Source of the DNA: JAIYDJ01 sp031400505
Lineage (GTDB): Bacteria > Pseudomonadota > Alphaproteobacteria > Rhodobacterales > Rhodobacteraceae
Reading direction: 5' to 3'
Length of the DNA stretch: 64,000 bases
NCBI GenBank assembly: GCA_031400505.1
Contig: JANNPZ010000003.1
Location: 16,620-80,619 of the forward strand
In this document: one piece after another, positions 41,535 through 50,358 of the stretch
Position numbering within the stretch: the first letter of the stretch is position 1
Layout of the letters: the number at the start of each line of letters is the position of its first letter
Notes under the pieces: model-generated
Told to the model about the DNA's origin: nothing
Seen by the model: only the letters and a program-made list of their open reading frames with translations
Database searches by the model: none
Position numbers and translations under genes: made by a program

Positions 41535-42112
41535 AATTGCCGTTGAAACGCAAGCCGCGTGCGCCGGCAGGCCGCGGCGCGTTGGTCATCTTGGCGTTGT
41601 TTCTTGCTGCCTCCGGAGCGCTGCGCCTGGGGGTCGGGATTGGCACTGCCATGGCAAATTCGCCCAAACCCCCTACTTCGGTGGAGGCCCCTCTCAATTG
41701 CCCTGCCCCGCCCCTGGCTTTGGCAGAAGCGCTTTTGGCTCGCGAAACCGATGTGGCAAGCATGGAAGCAGCATTGGCCGACCGGATGGCAGCGCTGGAT
41801 CTTGCCGAAGCGGCGATCAGCGCGCAGATGACCGAACTCGCCGATGCAGAGGCACGTCTGAAATCCACCATGGCACTGGCGGACGGAGCCGCCGAGAATG
41901 ACCTTGCGCGCCTGACCGCCGTGTACGAATCAATGAAGCCCGCCGATGCTACCGCCCTGTTCACCGCAATGGCGCCGGAGTTTGCAGCCGGCTTTCTGGG
42001 TCGCATGCGCCCCGAGATGGCCGCCTCCGTTCTGTCTGGAATGGCACCTGAAACCGCCTATAGCATTTCGGCGCTCATTGCCGGGCGCAATGCGCTGGTT
42101 CCCAAGGACTGA
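41531..42112 (+). CDS. MotE-like periplasmic protein (MgtE_N fold)
   Basis: A 193-residue protein with an N-terminal membrane segment or signal (GALVILALFLAASGALRLGVG), a long coiled coil (residues 70-125), and a C-terminal module YESMKPADATALFTAMAPEFAAGFLGRMRPEMAASVLSGM that has the helical repeat of MgtE_N/FliG-like domains. In Sinorhizobium MotE of this layout is a chaperone for the periplasmic motor protein MotC. Here it is followed by motA and an unknown secreted protein, which may be its client. Overlap of four bases with the gene before it. Confidence 0.7.
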   Translation: MKLPLKRKPRAPAGRGALVILALFLAASGALRLGVGIGTAMANSPKPPTSVEAPLNCPAPPLALAEALLARETDVASMEAALADRMAALDLAEAAISAQMTELADAEARLKSTMALADGAAENDLARLTAVYESMKPADATALFTAMAPEFAAGFLGRMRPEMAASVLSGMAPETAYSISALIAGRNALVPKD

Positions 42113-42176
42113 GTGAAGGTTTCTTAACGCGGCCTTGCGATGGTTCGGACTGGACGTCGCACAGAAAGGAAAGACC

Positions 42177-43046
42177 ATGTTTGGCATCATTGGTATCGTC
42201 GTGATCATCGTCATGGTGTTCGGTGGCTTCCTGATCCACGGCGGCAACCTGGCTCCGATCATGGAGGCTGCGCCCTTCGAGATGATCATGATCGGCGGGG
42301 CGGCTGTCGGGGCCTTCATCATCTCGAACGACTTGCCCGCCATAAAACAGACGCTGCGCGACGTGGGAAAGGTGTTCAAGGGTGCGCAATGGAAGCCCGC
42401 CGACTACCGTGACCTGCTGTGCATGCTGTTCGAATTGATCCGCCTTGCACGCACCAACCCGGTCGGGTTGGAAGAACATATTGAAAACCCAAAGGAGTCC
42501 AGTTTGTTTTGCCGCTACCCCCGGATCCAGAAAAACCATGATTGTGTCGATCTGATCTGTGACACTCTGCGTGCCGCCTCGATGAACTATGATGATCCCC
42601 ATCAGGTCGAAGAGGTCCTGGACAAACGGATGGAAGCGGCGCAGGCTCACGCGCTCCACTCCAGCCACGCGTTGCAGCAGATGGCGGATGCGCTGCCGGC
42701 CTTGGGGATCGTCGCGGCAGTTCTCGGCATCATCAAGACCATGGGATCGATCGACCAGCCGCCTGAAATTCTGGGGGCAATGATCGGCTCGGCGCTCGTT
42801 GGCACGTTCCTTGGCGTTTTTTTGGCCTATGGTATCGTCGGCCCATTCTCGACGCGGGTCAAAGCCGTGGTCGAGGAAGACAGCCACTTTTACATGCTGA
42901 TCCGCGAGGTTCTGATCGCCAATCTGCACAAACACCCGACGAACATCTGCATCGAAGTCGGTCGCCAGAACTCGCCCCATCACGTCCGCCCGAGTTTTTC
43001 TGAGGTAGAGGAGGCTTTGCGCGGCCTCAAACAGGAGGCAGCATGA
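42177..43046 (+). CDS. motA: Flagellar motor stator protein MotA
   Basis: MotA forms the ion channel with MotB and drives the rotor. Seen in sequence: 289 residues from ATG 42177 (AAGGAAAG upstream); four membrane helices, first FGIIGIVVIIVMVFGGFLIHGG; the cytosolic loop carrying charged residues near KVFKGAQWKPADYRDLLCMLFELIRLAR; the last two helices around VAAVLGIIKTMGSID with the conserved Pro after it, then GSALVGTFLGVFLAYGIVGPF. Its stop overlaps the start of the 737-residue protein by four bases. A weak CtrA-like pair (TTAA-N7-TTGC) is at 42124-42138. Confidence 0.96.
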   Translation: MFGIIGIVVIIVMVFGGFLIHGGNLAPIMEAAPFEMIMIGGAAVGAFIISNDLPAIKQTLRDVGKVFKGAQWKPADYRDLLCMLFELIRLARTNPVGLEEHIENPKESSLFCRYPRIQKNHDCVDLICDTLRAASMNYDDPHQVEEVLDKRMEAAQAHALHSSHALQQMADALPALGIVAAVLGIIKTMGSIDQPPEILGAMIGSALVGTFLGVFLAYGIVGPFSTRVKAVVEEDSHFYMLIREVLIANLHKHPTNICIEVGRQNSPHHVRPSFSEVEEALRGLKQEAA

Positions 43047-45256
43047 TCCGCTTTTTTTGCTTGTTGTCGCTGACAATTCTGCTGCCAATGGCATCGTTTG
43101 CGCAGCCTGTGCAGGTATCCTCCGGTGAGCATGACGGTTTTACACGGCTGGTTCTCGACTATGGCAGCCCTGTCGATTGGCAGGTCGGTCGGACAACGGA
43201 TGGTTACGAGCTGCGCCTTTCCGGGGCCGCGCCTGCGTATGATTTGACCCGAGTTTACGATTTGATCCGGCGGGGCAGACTGGCATCCGTCTGGGCAGAC
43301 CCGGAAAGCGGGGCATTGCGGATCGGGATTGGCTGTGCCTGCCATGCGCAACCGTTCGAATTCAGGCCGGGCATCGTTGTGATTGACCTCAAAGACGGCG
43401 CACCACCAAAAGGGTCGTCGTTCGAATTGGCTTTGTCCGGTGACATTCTACCCGTTTTGGCTTCCCGGCCAAATCCGCGCCCGCGTGCACGGCCGTTGCA
43501 AACCGAACGTCAGACGCTTCTCTCCAATCGCGTTGGATCCTATGACTGGACAACGGCCGTTCTCGGGCCAGCCCCCGAAGCAAAACCTATGGCAGCATCG
43601 CCACGCGCGTCCGGCGCTGCTTTGCCAGATGCGGATCCGTCATTGCAACCTTTGCGCGAAGCGCTCTTGCACCAACTTAGTCGAGGCGCCGCACAAGGTG
43701 TGGTCGAAATGGCGCAGCTGATGAAAACGGATGTCGCAGCGCCGCCAACAGGCCCGATCCGGATACGACTGAACGAATTGCCGGGCGTGCGGATTGATGA
43801 TGATGCCGGCCCGCCGACTGCATTGACGGCGCAGGGTGCCAGTTGCATTCCGGACGGGCGTCTTGATATCGGCGCATGGGGCACAGAGGAAGCAGTGTCC
43901 ATACAAATGGCGCAAGCAAGGGCCGGCCTGATGGGCGAGTTTGATGCGCCAGACCCTGCCGCCCAGTCGACGGCCGTCAGGTTCTTGTTGTTTATCGGAT
44001 TCGGGGCCGAGTCTCGTCAGATGCTGTCGCAGTTTTCCACGCCTCAGCCTGACGCGGCAATCTTTGCCAGCCTTGCCCATATTCTGGATGACAGCGCGGA
44101 CCCCGCTCCAGCCTTTGCCGGCATGACGGCCTGCGACACGTCGGCGTCGCTTTGGGCAATACTTGGAAACCCTGCACCGCTTCCGGGGCAAGCTTTTAAC
44201 CGCATTGCCGCGTTGCGCAGTTTTTCCGGATTGCCAATTCACCTGCGCAGGCTTCTCGGCCCGACTTTGGTCGACCGGCTTCTTGTGCTGGACGATGCCA
44301 ATGCCGCCGAAGCGGTTCGAAATTCCATTCTTCGAGCCCCCGGTGAAGCCGGGCCTGATGTTGCCTTGATGCAGGCCCGGATCGATTTGCAGGCCGGCGA
44401 CCCCGTCAAGGCGGAACTGCGACTGGAACCGCTGATCACAACCTCTGGCCCCGCGACGCCAGATGCCTTGCTTGCACAGGTCGCAACCCATCTTGCCCGT
44501 CGCGCTCCGCTTGAACCGACACATGTAACGGCATTGGAGGGCTTGTTGCACGAACGTCGCGACAGCCGTGACGAAGCCAGATTTGCTCTTGCTGTTACTA
44601 GGGCACGCGCGCTTGCCGGCGACTTTGAGAGCGCTTTCTCGGACCTTGCAGAAGTGCCGGAAGCGGCACAGGACGTCTGGTCTCTGCTGGCCGAGTTCGG
44701 ACCGGACTCGGCGCTGCTGACACATGCTGTTCTGCCAGATGCCGACCTGCCTTCCATACCAACGGCCGCCGCCGCGACGCTTGCGCGTCGCTTGTCGGAC
44801 CTTGGATTTCCAAAGCAAGCCCGCGCCTGGCTTCGGCAGGTTTCCGCACCAGACGCACATTTGGCTGCACGGATCGAATTGCAGGTCGACGATGCCCGGG
44901 CGGCATTGCGCCTTGTGGCCGGATCGGCCGATCCGGCAATGGAAATGCTGCGATCAGAGGCGCTTTATCAATTGTCGGACGAGGCTGCCCTGGCAGACAT
45001 GCTGGCCAAGCGTGGTGAGGAAGACGCACGCTGGCGCGCAGTTGGACGAGCGCGCGATTGGTCGCAACTGTCTCAAGCGGCCCCGGCACCGTGGCAGCCT
45101 TTGGCGACGACCGCTGTCGGAGCGGTTTTGCAAGATCCGGTTCCAACCGGCGAGTTGGCGCAAGGGCAGGCGCTATTGATTTCCAGCGCGAAAACACGGC
45201 AGCAGATTGATGACCTGCTTTCGACTGTTCCTGTTCCGACCCCGGCAAAGTTATAG
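43043..45256 (+). CDS. Unknown 737-residue secreted protein coupled to motA
   Basis: Not recognised. Seen in sequence: 737 residues with a Sec signal peptide (FFCLLSLTILLPMASFAQ, cleavage after about residue 20); an N-terminal beta-rich part (20-130) with GFTRLVLDYGSPVDWQV, reminiscent of AMIN domains; a Cys-rich turn IGCACHAQPF; a linker rich in Pro/Ala (140-210); and a long helical region (300-700) with repeated alanine-rich helix pairs like TPR or Sel1 repeats. It overlaps motA by four bases and is followed by the SLT muramidase. A periplasmic motor or envelope scaffold, like MotC in rhizobia, is inferred. Confidence 0.8.
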   Translation: MIRFFCLLSLTILLPMASFAQPVQVSSGEHDGFTRLVLDYGSPVDWQVGRTTDGYELRLSGAAPAYDLTRVYDLIRRGRLASVWADPESGALRIGIGCACHAQPFEFRPGIVVIDLKDGAPPKGSSFELALSGDILPVLASRPNPRPRARPLQTERQTLLSNRVGSYDWTTAVLGPAPEAKPMAASPRASGAALPDADPSLQPLREALLHQLSRGAAQGVVEMAQLMKTDVAAPPTGPIRIRLNELPGVRIDDDAGPPTALTAQGASCIPDGRLDIGAWGTEEAVSIQMAQARAGLMGEFDAPDPAAQSTAVRFLLFIGFGAESRQMLSQFSTPQPDAAIFASLAHILDDSADPAPAFAGMTACDTSASLWAILGNPAPLPGQAFNRIAALRSFSGLPIHLRRLLGPTLVDRLLVLDDANAAEAVRNSILRAPGEAGPDVALMQARIDLQAGDPVKAELRLEPLITTSGPATPDALLAQVATHLARRAPLEPTHVTALEGLLHERRDSRDEARFALAVTRARALAGDFESAFSDLAEVPEAAQDVWSLLAEFGPDSALLTHAVLPDADLPSIPTAAAATLARRLSDLGFPKQARAWLRQVSAPDAHLAARIELQVDDARAALRLVAGSADPAMEMLRSEALYQLSDEAALADMLAKRGEEDARWRAVGRARDWSQLSQAAPAPWQPLATTAVGAVLQDPVPTGELAQGQALLISSAKTRQQIDDLLSTVPVPTPAKL

Positions 45257-45366
45257 TCGTCGGATGTTGCAGGCGCAAACCAGTCGCGCGTTTCAGGAAG
45301 CTGCCGTAGATTGTTTAAGGCCCTAACCAATCAGAAAGATTCGTCCACTAGGCTGCAAGGACTGTC

Positions 45367-46059
45367 GTGCGCAACGCGCGATCCAAGCGGGTGAAACCCA
45401 TGCCGATCCACCCAATATGGCCCATCGCCCTGGTTTTTTGCGCGGTCGCGGGCCATGCCTTCGGGACGCGTGACCCCTCAGCTCTCTGCGATGATGCGGC
45501 TCATTTGGCTGCGCAGAACAGTGATACACCCATAACCGTGTTGTTGGCGATCACCCGGGTTGAAACCGGAAGAAATGACGGCGATCACATCAAGCCTTGG
45601 CCATGGACTTTGAACCATGCAGGCAAAAGCCATTGGTTCGACACCGAGGCCCAGGCGACCGACGCTGCCGAATCCGCGTTGATTGAAGGTACCGGCAACC
45701 TCGACATCGGCTGCTTTCAGTTGAACCACCGCTGGCACGGCGAGAATTTTTCCTCACTCGATCAAATGCTTGATCCGCGGACAAACGCCCGCTATGCAGC
45801 CGCCTTTTTGGCAGATCTCTATCGCGAATTGGGCGACTGGCCAGCCGCCATTGCCGCCTACCATTCAAGAAGCGCCGGACCGGCTGCGACATACCTGGAA
45901 AAGATCGGCAGCGTTCTGGCCGACCTTGGGCCAACACCTGCGCCCGTTGTCGCGCGTCAGAACACCTATCCGCTGCTTCAAACCGGACCGCGCGGCAAGG
46001 GCGCGTCGCTTGTGCCGCAGCTTGCCGCCAACCGCCCTCTGATAGGATCAGCCCCGTAA
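45367..46059 (+). CDS. SLT-domain lytic transglycosylase, flagellar (SltF-like)
   Basis: A 230-residue muramidase with signal peptide (IALVFCAVAGHAFG) and a transglycosylase SLT fold: catalytic Glu in AITRVETGRNDG, GNLDIGCFQLNHRWHG and the Y in NARYAAAFLADLYRELG. In Rhodobacter sphaeroides SltF opens the wall for the flagellar rod in place of the muramidase part of FlgJ; the location before flhA supports the same job. Start GTG 45367 has AAGGA upstream; ATG 45400 would also fit. It begins after a 110-base gap that may hold its promoter. Confidence 0.82.
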   Translation: MRNARSKRVKPMPIHPIWPIALVFCAVAGHAFGTRDPSALCDDAAHLAAQNSDTPITVLLAITRVETGRNDGDHIKPWPWTLNHAGKSHWFDTEAQATDAAESALIEGTGNLDIGCFQLNHRWHGENFSSLDQMLDPRTNARYAAAFLADLYRELGDWPAAIAAYHSRSAGPAATYLEKIGSVLADLGPTPAPVVARQNTYPLLQTGPRGKGASLVPQLAANRPLIGSAP

Positions 46060-46060
46060 C

Positions 46061-48139
46061 ATGCCCAACCTGCGACTAACCGCTGCGACCCTATTTCAAC
46101 CGACCATCCTTCTGGCTCTGGCGTTGATGGGTGTGATCGTCATGATGGTCCTGCCGGTGCCGGCCTGGATACTGGATATCGGCCTCGCGCTGTCTTTCGC
46201 GCTCGCAATCCTGATGCTGACAGTCACGCTGTTCATCGAACGCCCGCTGGATTTTTCCGCTTTCCCAACGATCCTGCTCGCATCCTTGATGCTGCGCCTG
46301 TCGCTCAATGTGTCGTCAACCAAGTTGATCATCGGGCAGGGTCACACCGGTACCGATGCTGCCGGACATGTCATCGAGGGCTTTGCGGAATTCATCATGG
46401 GCGGCAACCTGCTGCTGGGCATTGTGGTGTTTTTCGTCCTTTTGATCGTGAACTTCGTGGTCATCACGAAAGGCGCTGGTCGGATGGCCGAGGTCGGCGC
46501 GCGCTTTGCCCTTGACGGGATGCCGGGCAAACAGCTGGCCATCGATGCCGACATGGCGGCGGGCGCAATAAACCATGCCGAGGCAAAAGCGCGGCGGGAA
46601 CGAGAACTGGATGAAACCACGTTCTTCGGCTCACTTGACGGCGTGTCGAAGTTCGTCAAGGGCGACGCGGTGGCCAGTCTGCTGATCACAGCCCTGAACA
46701 TCATTGTCGGGCTGATAATGGGCACCATGTATCACGACATGCCTTTGGGCGAGGCGTTCGAAATCTATGCGACCCTGACCGTCGGCGACGGGCTGGTCAG
46801 CCAGATCCCGGCTGTGATCATCTCTGTCGCGGCGGCGCTTTTGTTGGCGCGCGGCGGTGCGACGGGTGCAACCGACATCTCGTTCTTTGCTCAGCTTGGC
46901 CGCTATCCTGGGGCGTTGGGAACGGTTGCGGCGCTGATGGCGTTGCTGGCCATAGTTCCCGGTATGCCGTTTCTTCCCTTCATCATGGCCGCGGCAGTTC
47001 TTGGCTACTTGTCTTGGCGCGCGTACACGGTTGCCGCGCATCCGCCCGTTGCGGCGACCCCTGCCCCGGAACCGCCGCAGCGCAAGGGCATTGGCGATGT
47101 CCTCGACTTTGATGAGATCCACATCGAATTTTCGCCTAATCTGGTGTCAATGGTGCTCGATCCCGCGACCGGCCTCGACAGCCGCATTTTCAACATGCGC
47201 AATCATGTGGCTGCGAGTTTTGGTCTGATCTTGCCTGAAATGCGCCTGACCGACGAGGCGACACTGCCGCCAGGTACCTATCGCATCCGCTTGCAAGGCG
47301 TCGAAAGGGTACGCGACCGGCTGATCCCCGATCGGGTGCTGGCGCTGCTCGCCGACGGGATCGACCCCCCGGACGGTCTGGATGTGCGCGAGCCGGTCTA
47401 TGGGGCCCCGGCGCGCTGGATCAAACCTGATCATCAGGACGCGGCGGCATTGTCGGGGCTTACCGTGGTTTCCCCGCCCGAAGTTCTGGCGACCCACTTG
47501 CTCGAGGTGATCCGGGGGAACCTCGCCCGTCTGCTGTCGATGCGAGGGCTGCGCAAGTTGCTGGACGAATTCACCTATGTCTCGGACCCTGGGCGGGCAG
47601 AATCCAACAAGCGCTTGCTGGACGAATTGGTGCCAGACAAGGTTCCCGTGGATCTCCTGCTGACCGTGCTGCGCCTCCTGCTGGAAGAGCGGGTATCGAT
47701 CCGCAACCTGCCGCTCATTCTCGAAGCAATTGCCGAAGGGCGGGCCATGGGATCGCCCGAGGCGGTCTGCGAACACGTGCGCCAGCGCCTTGGCTTTCAG
47801 CTTGTCGCCGAATTGAAACGGGACGATGGGAGCATCCCGTTGATCCAGCTTGCGCCAGAATGGGAAAAGAGCTTTGCCGCACATCAGATCGATGGCGACC
47901 GAGGAATGCGGGACGTGGCCCTGCCGCCCGACCAGTTCAGCCGCCTTGCCAATGGTCTGGCGGACAAACTGAACCGCGCGGCTGAAACGGGCGCCTATCC
48001 GGCGCTGGTGACTTCTTCCTTGCGCCGCCGTTTTCTGCGAACGGTCATGGGGGCCAAGGGATTGACCGCGCCGGTGTTATCCTACGAGGAAATCGGAATG
48101 GAAGCGCGTCCGGCCATGCTCGGTGTCGTGCCGACATGA
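46061..48139 (+). CDS. flhA: Flagellar export protein FlhA
   Basis: FlhA is the large export-gate protein of the flagellar type III system; its cytosolic ring selects substrates. Seen in sequence: 692 residues; eight membrane helices in the first 320; the FHIPEP signature region AEVGARFALDGMPGKQLAIDADMAAGAINHAEAKARR; and the cytosolic domain with ILPEMRLTDEATLPPGTYRIRLQGVE. The length is typical. It starts one base after the SLT gene and overlaps fliR by four bases. Confidence 0.97.
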   Translation: MPNLRLTAATLFQPTILLALALMGVIVMMVLPVPAWILDIGLALSFALAILMLTVTLFIERPLDFSAFPTILLASLMLRLSLNVSSTKLIIGQGHTGTDAAGHVIEGFAEFIMGGNLLLGIVVFFVLLIVNFVVITKGAGRMAEVGARFALDGMPGKQLAIDADMAAGAINHAEAKARRERELDETTFFGSLDGVSKFVKGDAVASLLITALNIIVGLIMGTMYHDMPLGEAFEIYATLTVGDGLVSQIPAVIISVAAALLLARGGATGATDISFFAQLGRYPGALGTVAALMALLAIVPGMPFLPFIMAAAVLGYLSWRAYTVAAHPPVAATPAPEPPQRKGIGDVLDFDEIHIEFSPNLVSMVLDPATGLDSRIFNMRNHVAASFGLILPEMRLTDEATLPPGTYRIRLQGVERVRDRLIPDRVLALLADGIDPPDGLDVREPVYGAPARWIKPDHQDAAALSGLTVVSPPEVLATHLLEVIRGNLARLLSMRGLRKLLDEFTYVSDPGRAESNKRLLDELVPDKVPVDLLLTVLRLLLEERVSIRNLPLILEAIAEGRAMGSPEAVCEHVRQRLGFQLVAELKRDDGSIPLIQLAPEWEKSFAAHQIDGDRGMRDVALPPDQFSRLANGLADKLNRAAETGAYPALVTSSLRRRFLRTVMGAKGLTAPVLSYEEIGMEARPAMLGVVPT

Positions 48140-48915
48140 CCGAATTGCTGGCAGGCCTTGCAGAGATATCCGGCCAGACAGAAAGCTGGCTCTGGTCGGC
48201 GATGCTGGTGTTTTGTCGGGTCGGCGCGGTGATGGCGCTCATGCCCGGATTTGGCGAGCAATTGATCCCCGCCCGGATCCGGCTTGTTCTGACGCTGGCG
48301 TTCACTGCTGTGATCGGCCCAGCGATCATGCCGCAGGTCCAACCCACGAACGGGACCTTCTTTCTTCCGATCGCGGTCGAGGTGGTGGCCGGCCTCGCCC
48401 TTGGCCTTGGACTACGACTGTTCGTCATGGCCTTGCAAATGGCGGGCATGATCATGGCGCAGGCAACATCGCTGGCACAGCTGTTCGGAGGGATGGGGCC
48501 GGAACCGCAACCCGCGATCAGCAACCTTTTGATCAGCGCAGGGCTCGCCCTCGCGGTAGTATCCGGCCTGCATGTGCGCGCGGCAGAGCTGATGATCCTG
48601 TCCTACACGATCTTGCCACCCGGGCGCCTGCCGAGCCCGGCCGATATGGCCGGTTGGGGTCTTGCAGAAATTGCGCGGGCCTTCACGCTGGCGTTCATGC
48701 TGGCGGCCCCGTTCACGATTGCGGCGCTGATTTACAATGTTGCCTTGGGCGTAATCAATCGGGCAATGCCGCAACTGATGGTGTCCTTCGTTGGGGCCCC
48801 CGCCCTGACGCTGGGCGGCCTGATCTTGCTTTTGGTTGCAGCACCGCTTGCCCTCGCGGTGTGGCTGATCGAATTCAACACGTTCCTTGCAAACCCATTC
48901 GCGGTCTTGCCATGA
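48136..48915 (+). CDS. fliR: Flagellar export protein FliR
   Basis: FliR completes the FliPQR export gate. Seen in sequence: 259 residues, usual length; six hydrophobic segments; RVGAVMALMPGFGEQLIPARIRLVLTLAFTAVIGP at the N-terminus; MAGMIMAQATSLAQLFGG; and AAPFTIAALIYNVALGVINRAMPQLMV, the family's best-conserved stretch. Overlaps flhA by four bases and flhB by four, so the three export genes are translationally coupled. FliQ is not between fliP and fliR here. Confidence 0.96.
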   Translation: MTELLAGLAEISGQTESWLWSAMLVFCRVGAVMALMPGFGEQLIPARIRLVLTLAFTAVIGPAIMPQVQPTNGTFFLPIAVEVVAGLALGLGLRLFVMALQMAGMIMAQATSLAQLFGGMGPEPQPAISNLLISAGLALAVVSGLHVRAAELMILSYTILPPGRLPSPADMAGWGLAEIARAFTLAFMLAAPFTIAALIYNVALGVINRAMPQLMVSFVGAPALTLGGLILLLVAAPLALAVWLIEFNTFLANPFAVLP

Positions 48916-49994
48916 GCCAGGATGACGAGGCCGATAAGGAACACGAACCTTCGCAAAAACGCCTGGACGACGCCAGAAAGCGAGGCGAAGTCCCGAAATC
49001 CGCGGAACTGATCACGGCAGCGAGCTATGCGGGCCTGCTGCTCGCAAGTTTTGTGGCCGGGGGGGGTGTCTTGCTTCAAGCGGGCGAGATGGGTGCGATG
49101 CTGCTCGGTCAAGCCGACCGGATGGCACCGCTGTTTTTGACCGCGACCTCAGCCCCTACGGGCGGTTTGCTGATGTCAGTTTCAAACATGTTCGCGCCGT
49201 TTTTTCTGTTGCCAATGGTCGCGGCATTTTTGTGCGTGCTGGGACAACGCGCATTGATCTTTGCGCCGGAAAAACTTGCCCCGAAACTCTCTCGCATTTC
49301 ACCTTTTGATGGCGCCAAACAGAAATACGGTCGCGAAGGGTTGATGACTTTCGCGCAAAGCACAGGGAAGCTGTTGCTAGTCAGTGTGGCACTTGGATGG
49401 TTTCTGTTCCGTCATGCCGATACGATTCTGATCAGCCTTCACGTCGCACCGGCGCAGGCAAGTGTTTTAATGCTGCAGATTCTGATGGATTTTCTGTGCC
49501 TTACGCTCTTGATCTCTGTTGGATTTGGCGGGATCGACTATCTGTGGCAGATCAGCTTGCACAACTTTCGCAACCGGATGTCGCGCAAGGAGCTGATTGA
49601 CGAAATGAAGGACAGCGAAGGTGACCCACATGTCAAGCAGCAACGCCGCCAACGCGGACAAGAGATCGCGACCAACAGGATGTTGCTCGATGTCGCGAAA
49701 GCCGATGTCATCATCGTGAACCCCACGCACTATGCCGTCGCACTGAAGTGGCAACGCAGCGACAGAACTGCGCCGATCTGTCTGGCCAAGGGCGTGGATG
49801 AGATTGCGGCGCGAATCCGCGAAAAGGCCGCAGAGATCGGCGTGCCGCTGCATAGTGACCCAGCCACTGCACGCGCACTGCACGCCACGGTCGCAATCGG
49901 ATCACCGATACTTCCCGAACACTACCGCGCTGTTGCGGCGGCAATCCGGTTTTCCGAAAAGATGCGCAACCGCAAAATCAGGATGGCAAGATGA
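48912..49994 (+). CDS. flhB: Flagellar export switch protein FlhB
   Basis: FlhB switches export from hook to filament substrates after self-cleavage. Seen in sequence: 360 residues from ATG 48912; SQKRLDDARKRGEVPKSAEL at the N-terminus; four membrane helices; and the autocleavage site VNPTHYAVALKW in the cytosolic domain, intact. The frame above 48912 is a shadow of fliR. It overlaps the last small gene by four bases. Confidence 0.96.
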   Translation: MSQDDEADKEHEPSQKRLDDARKRGEVPKSAELITAASYAGLLLASFVAGGGVLLQAGEMGAMLLGQADRMAPLFLTATSAPTGGLLMSVSNMFAPFFLLPMVAAFLCVLGQRALIFAPEKLAPKLSRISPFDGAKQKYGREGLMTFAQSTGKLLLVSVALGWFLFRHADTILISLHVAPAQASVLMLQILMDFLCLTLLISVGFGGIDYLWQISLHNFRNRMSRKELIDEMKDSEGDPHVKQQRRQRGQEIATNRMLLDVAKADVIIVNPTHYAVALKWQRSDRTAPICLAKGVDEIAARIREKAAEIGVPLHSDPATARALHATVAIGSPILPEHYRAVAAAIRFSEKMRNRKIRMAR

Positions 49995-50338
49995 TCAAGA
50001 CCAGGACCGATGCATCGAGGCAGATTGATCAGCTGCGTAAGCTGACTGATCTGATGTTGGATGCCAAACTGTTGGATTTGAAAGCCGCGTCAGCCGCGCG
50101 ACAGGCGAGCCTTGATCGGCTGGCCGATCTCGACCGACCTGCACTTGCGACAGATCTTGCGGAAATCGCGGCAGCCGAAGTCGCGATCCGCTATCTGCAT
50201 TGGGCGGATCAGCGGCGCTCTGAAATCAACCTCACCCTGGCGCGCCAAACCGTCACCTGGATAGAGGCGCGCGACGCTGCGTCCCTGGCATTCGGAAAGT
50301 CTCAAGCTTTGCAAGAGCTTGCCAAGAAGAAGCTCTAG
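49991..50338 (+). CDS. Small coiled-coil protein after flhB (FliJ-like shape)
   Basis: A 115-residue, charged, almost wholly helical protein (RQIDQLRKLTDLMLDAKLLDLKAASAARQASLDRLADLD... to LQELAKKKL). No family was recognised. The length and coiled coil resemble FliJ, which shuttles chaperones at the export gate, and the position directly after flhB (four-base overlap) fits an export helper. Its stop is only 20 bases before the IS630 element, so it is complete. Confidence 0.7.
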   Translation: MIKTRTDASRQIDQLRKLTDLMLDAKLLDLKAASAARQASLDRLADLDRPALATDLAEIAAAEVAIRYLHWADQRRSEINLTLARQTVTWIEARDAASLAFGKSQALQELAKKKL

Positions 50339-50358
50339 TACGCCTGTATGTCGGTCTA

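Noticed and set aside
45315..45330. CtrA-like site before the SLT gene
   Set aside because: TTAA and CTAA are present but the spacing is four bases, not seven.
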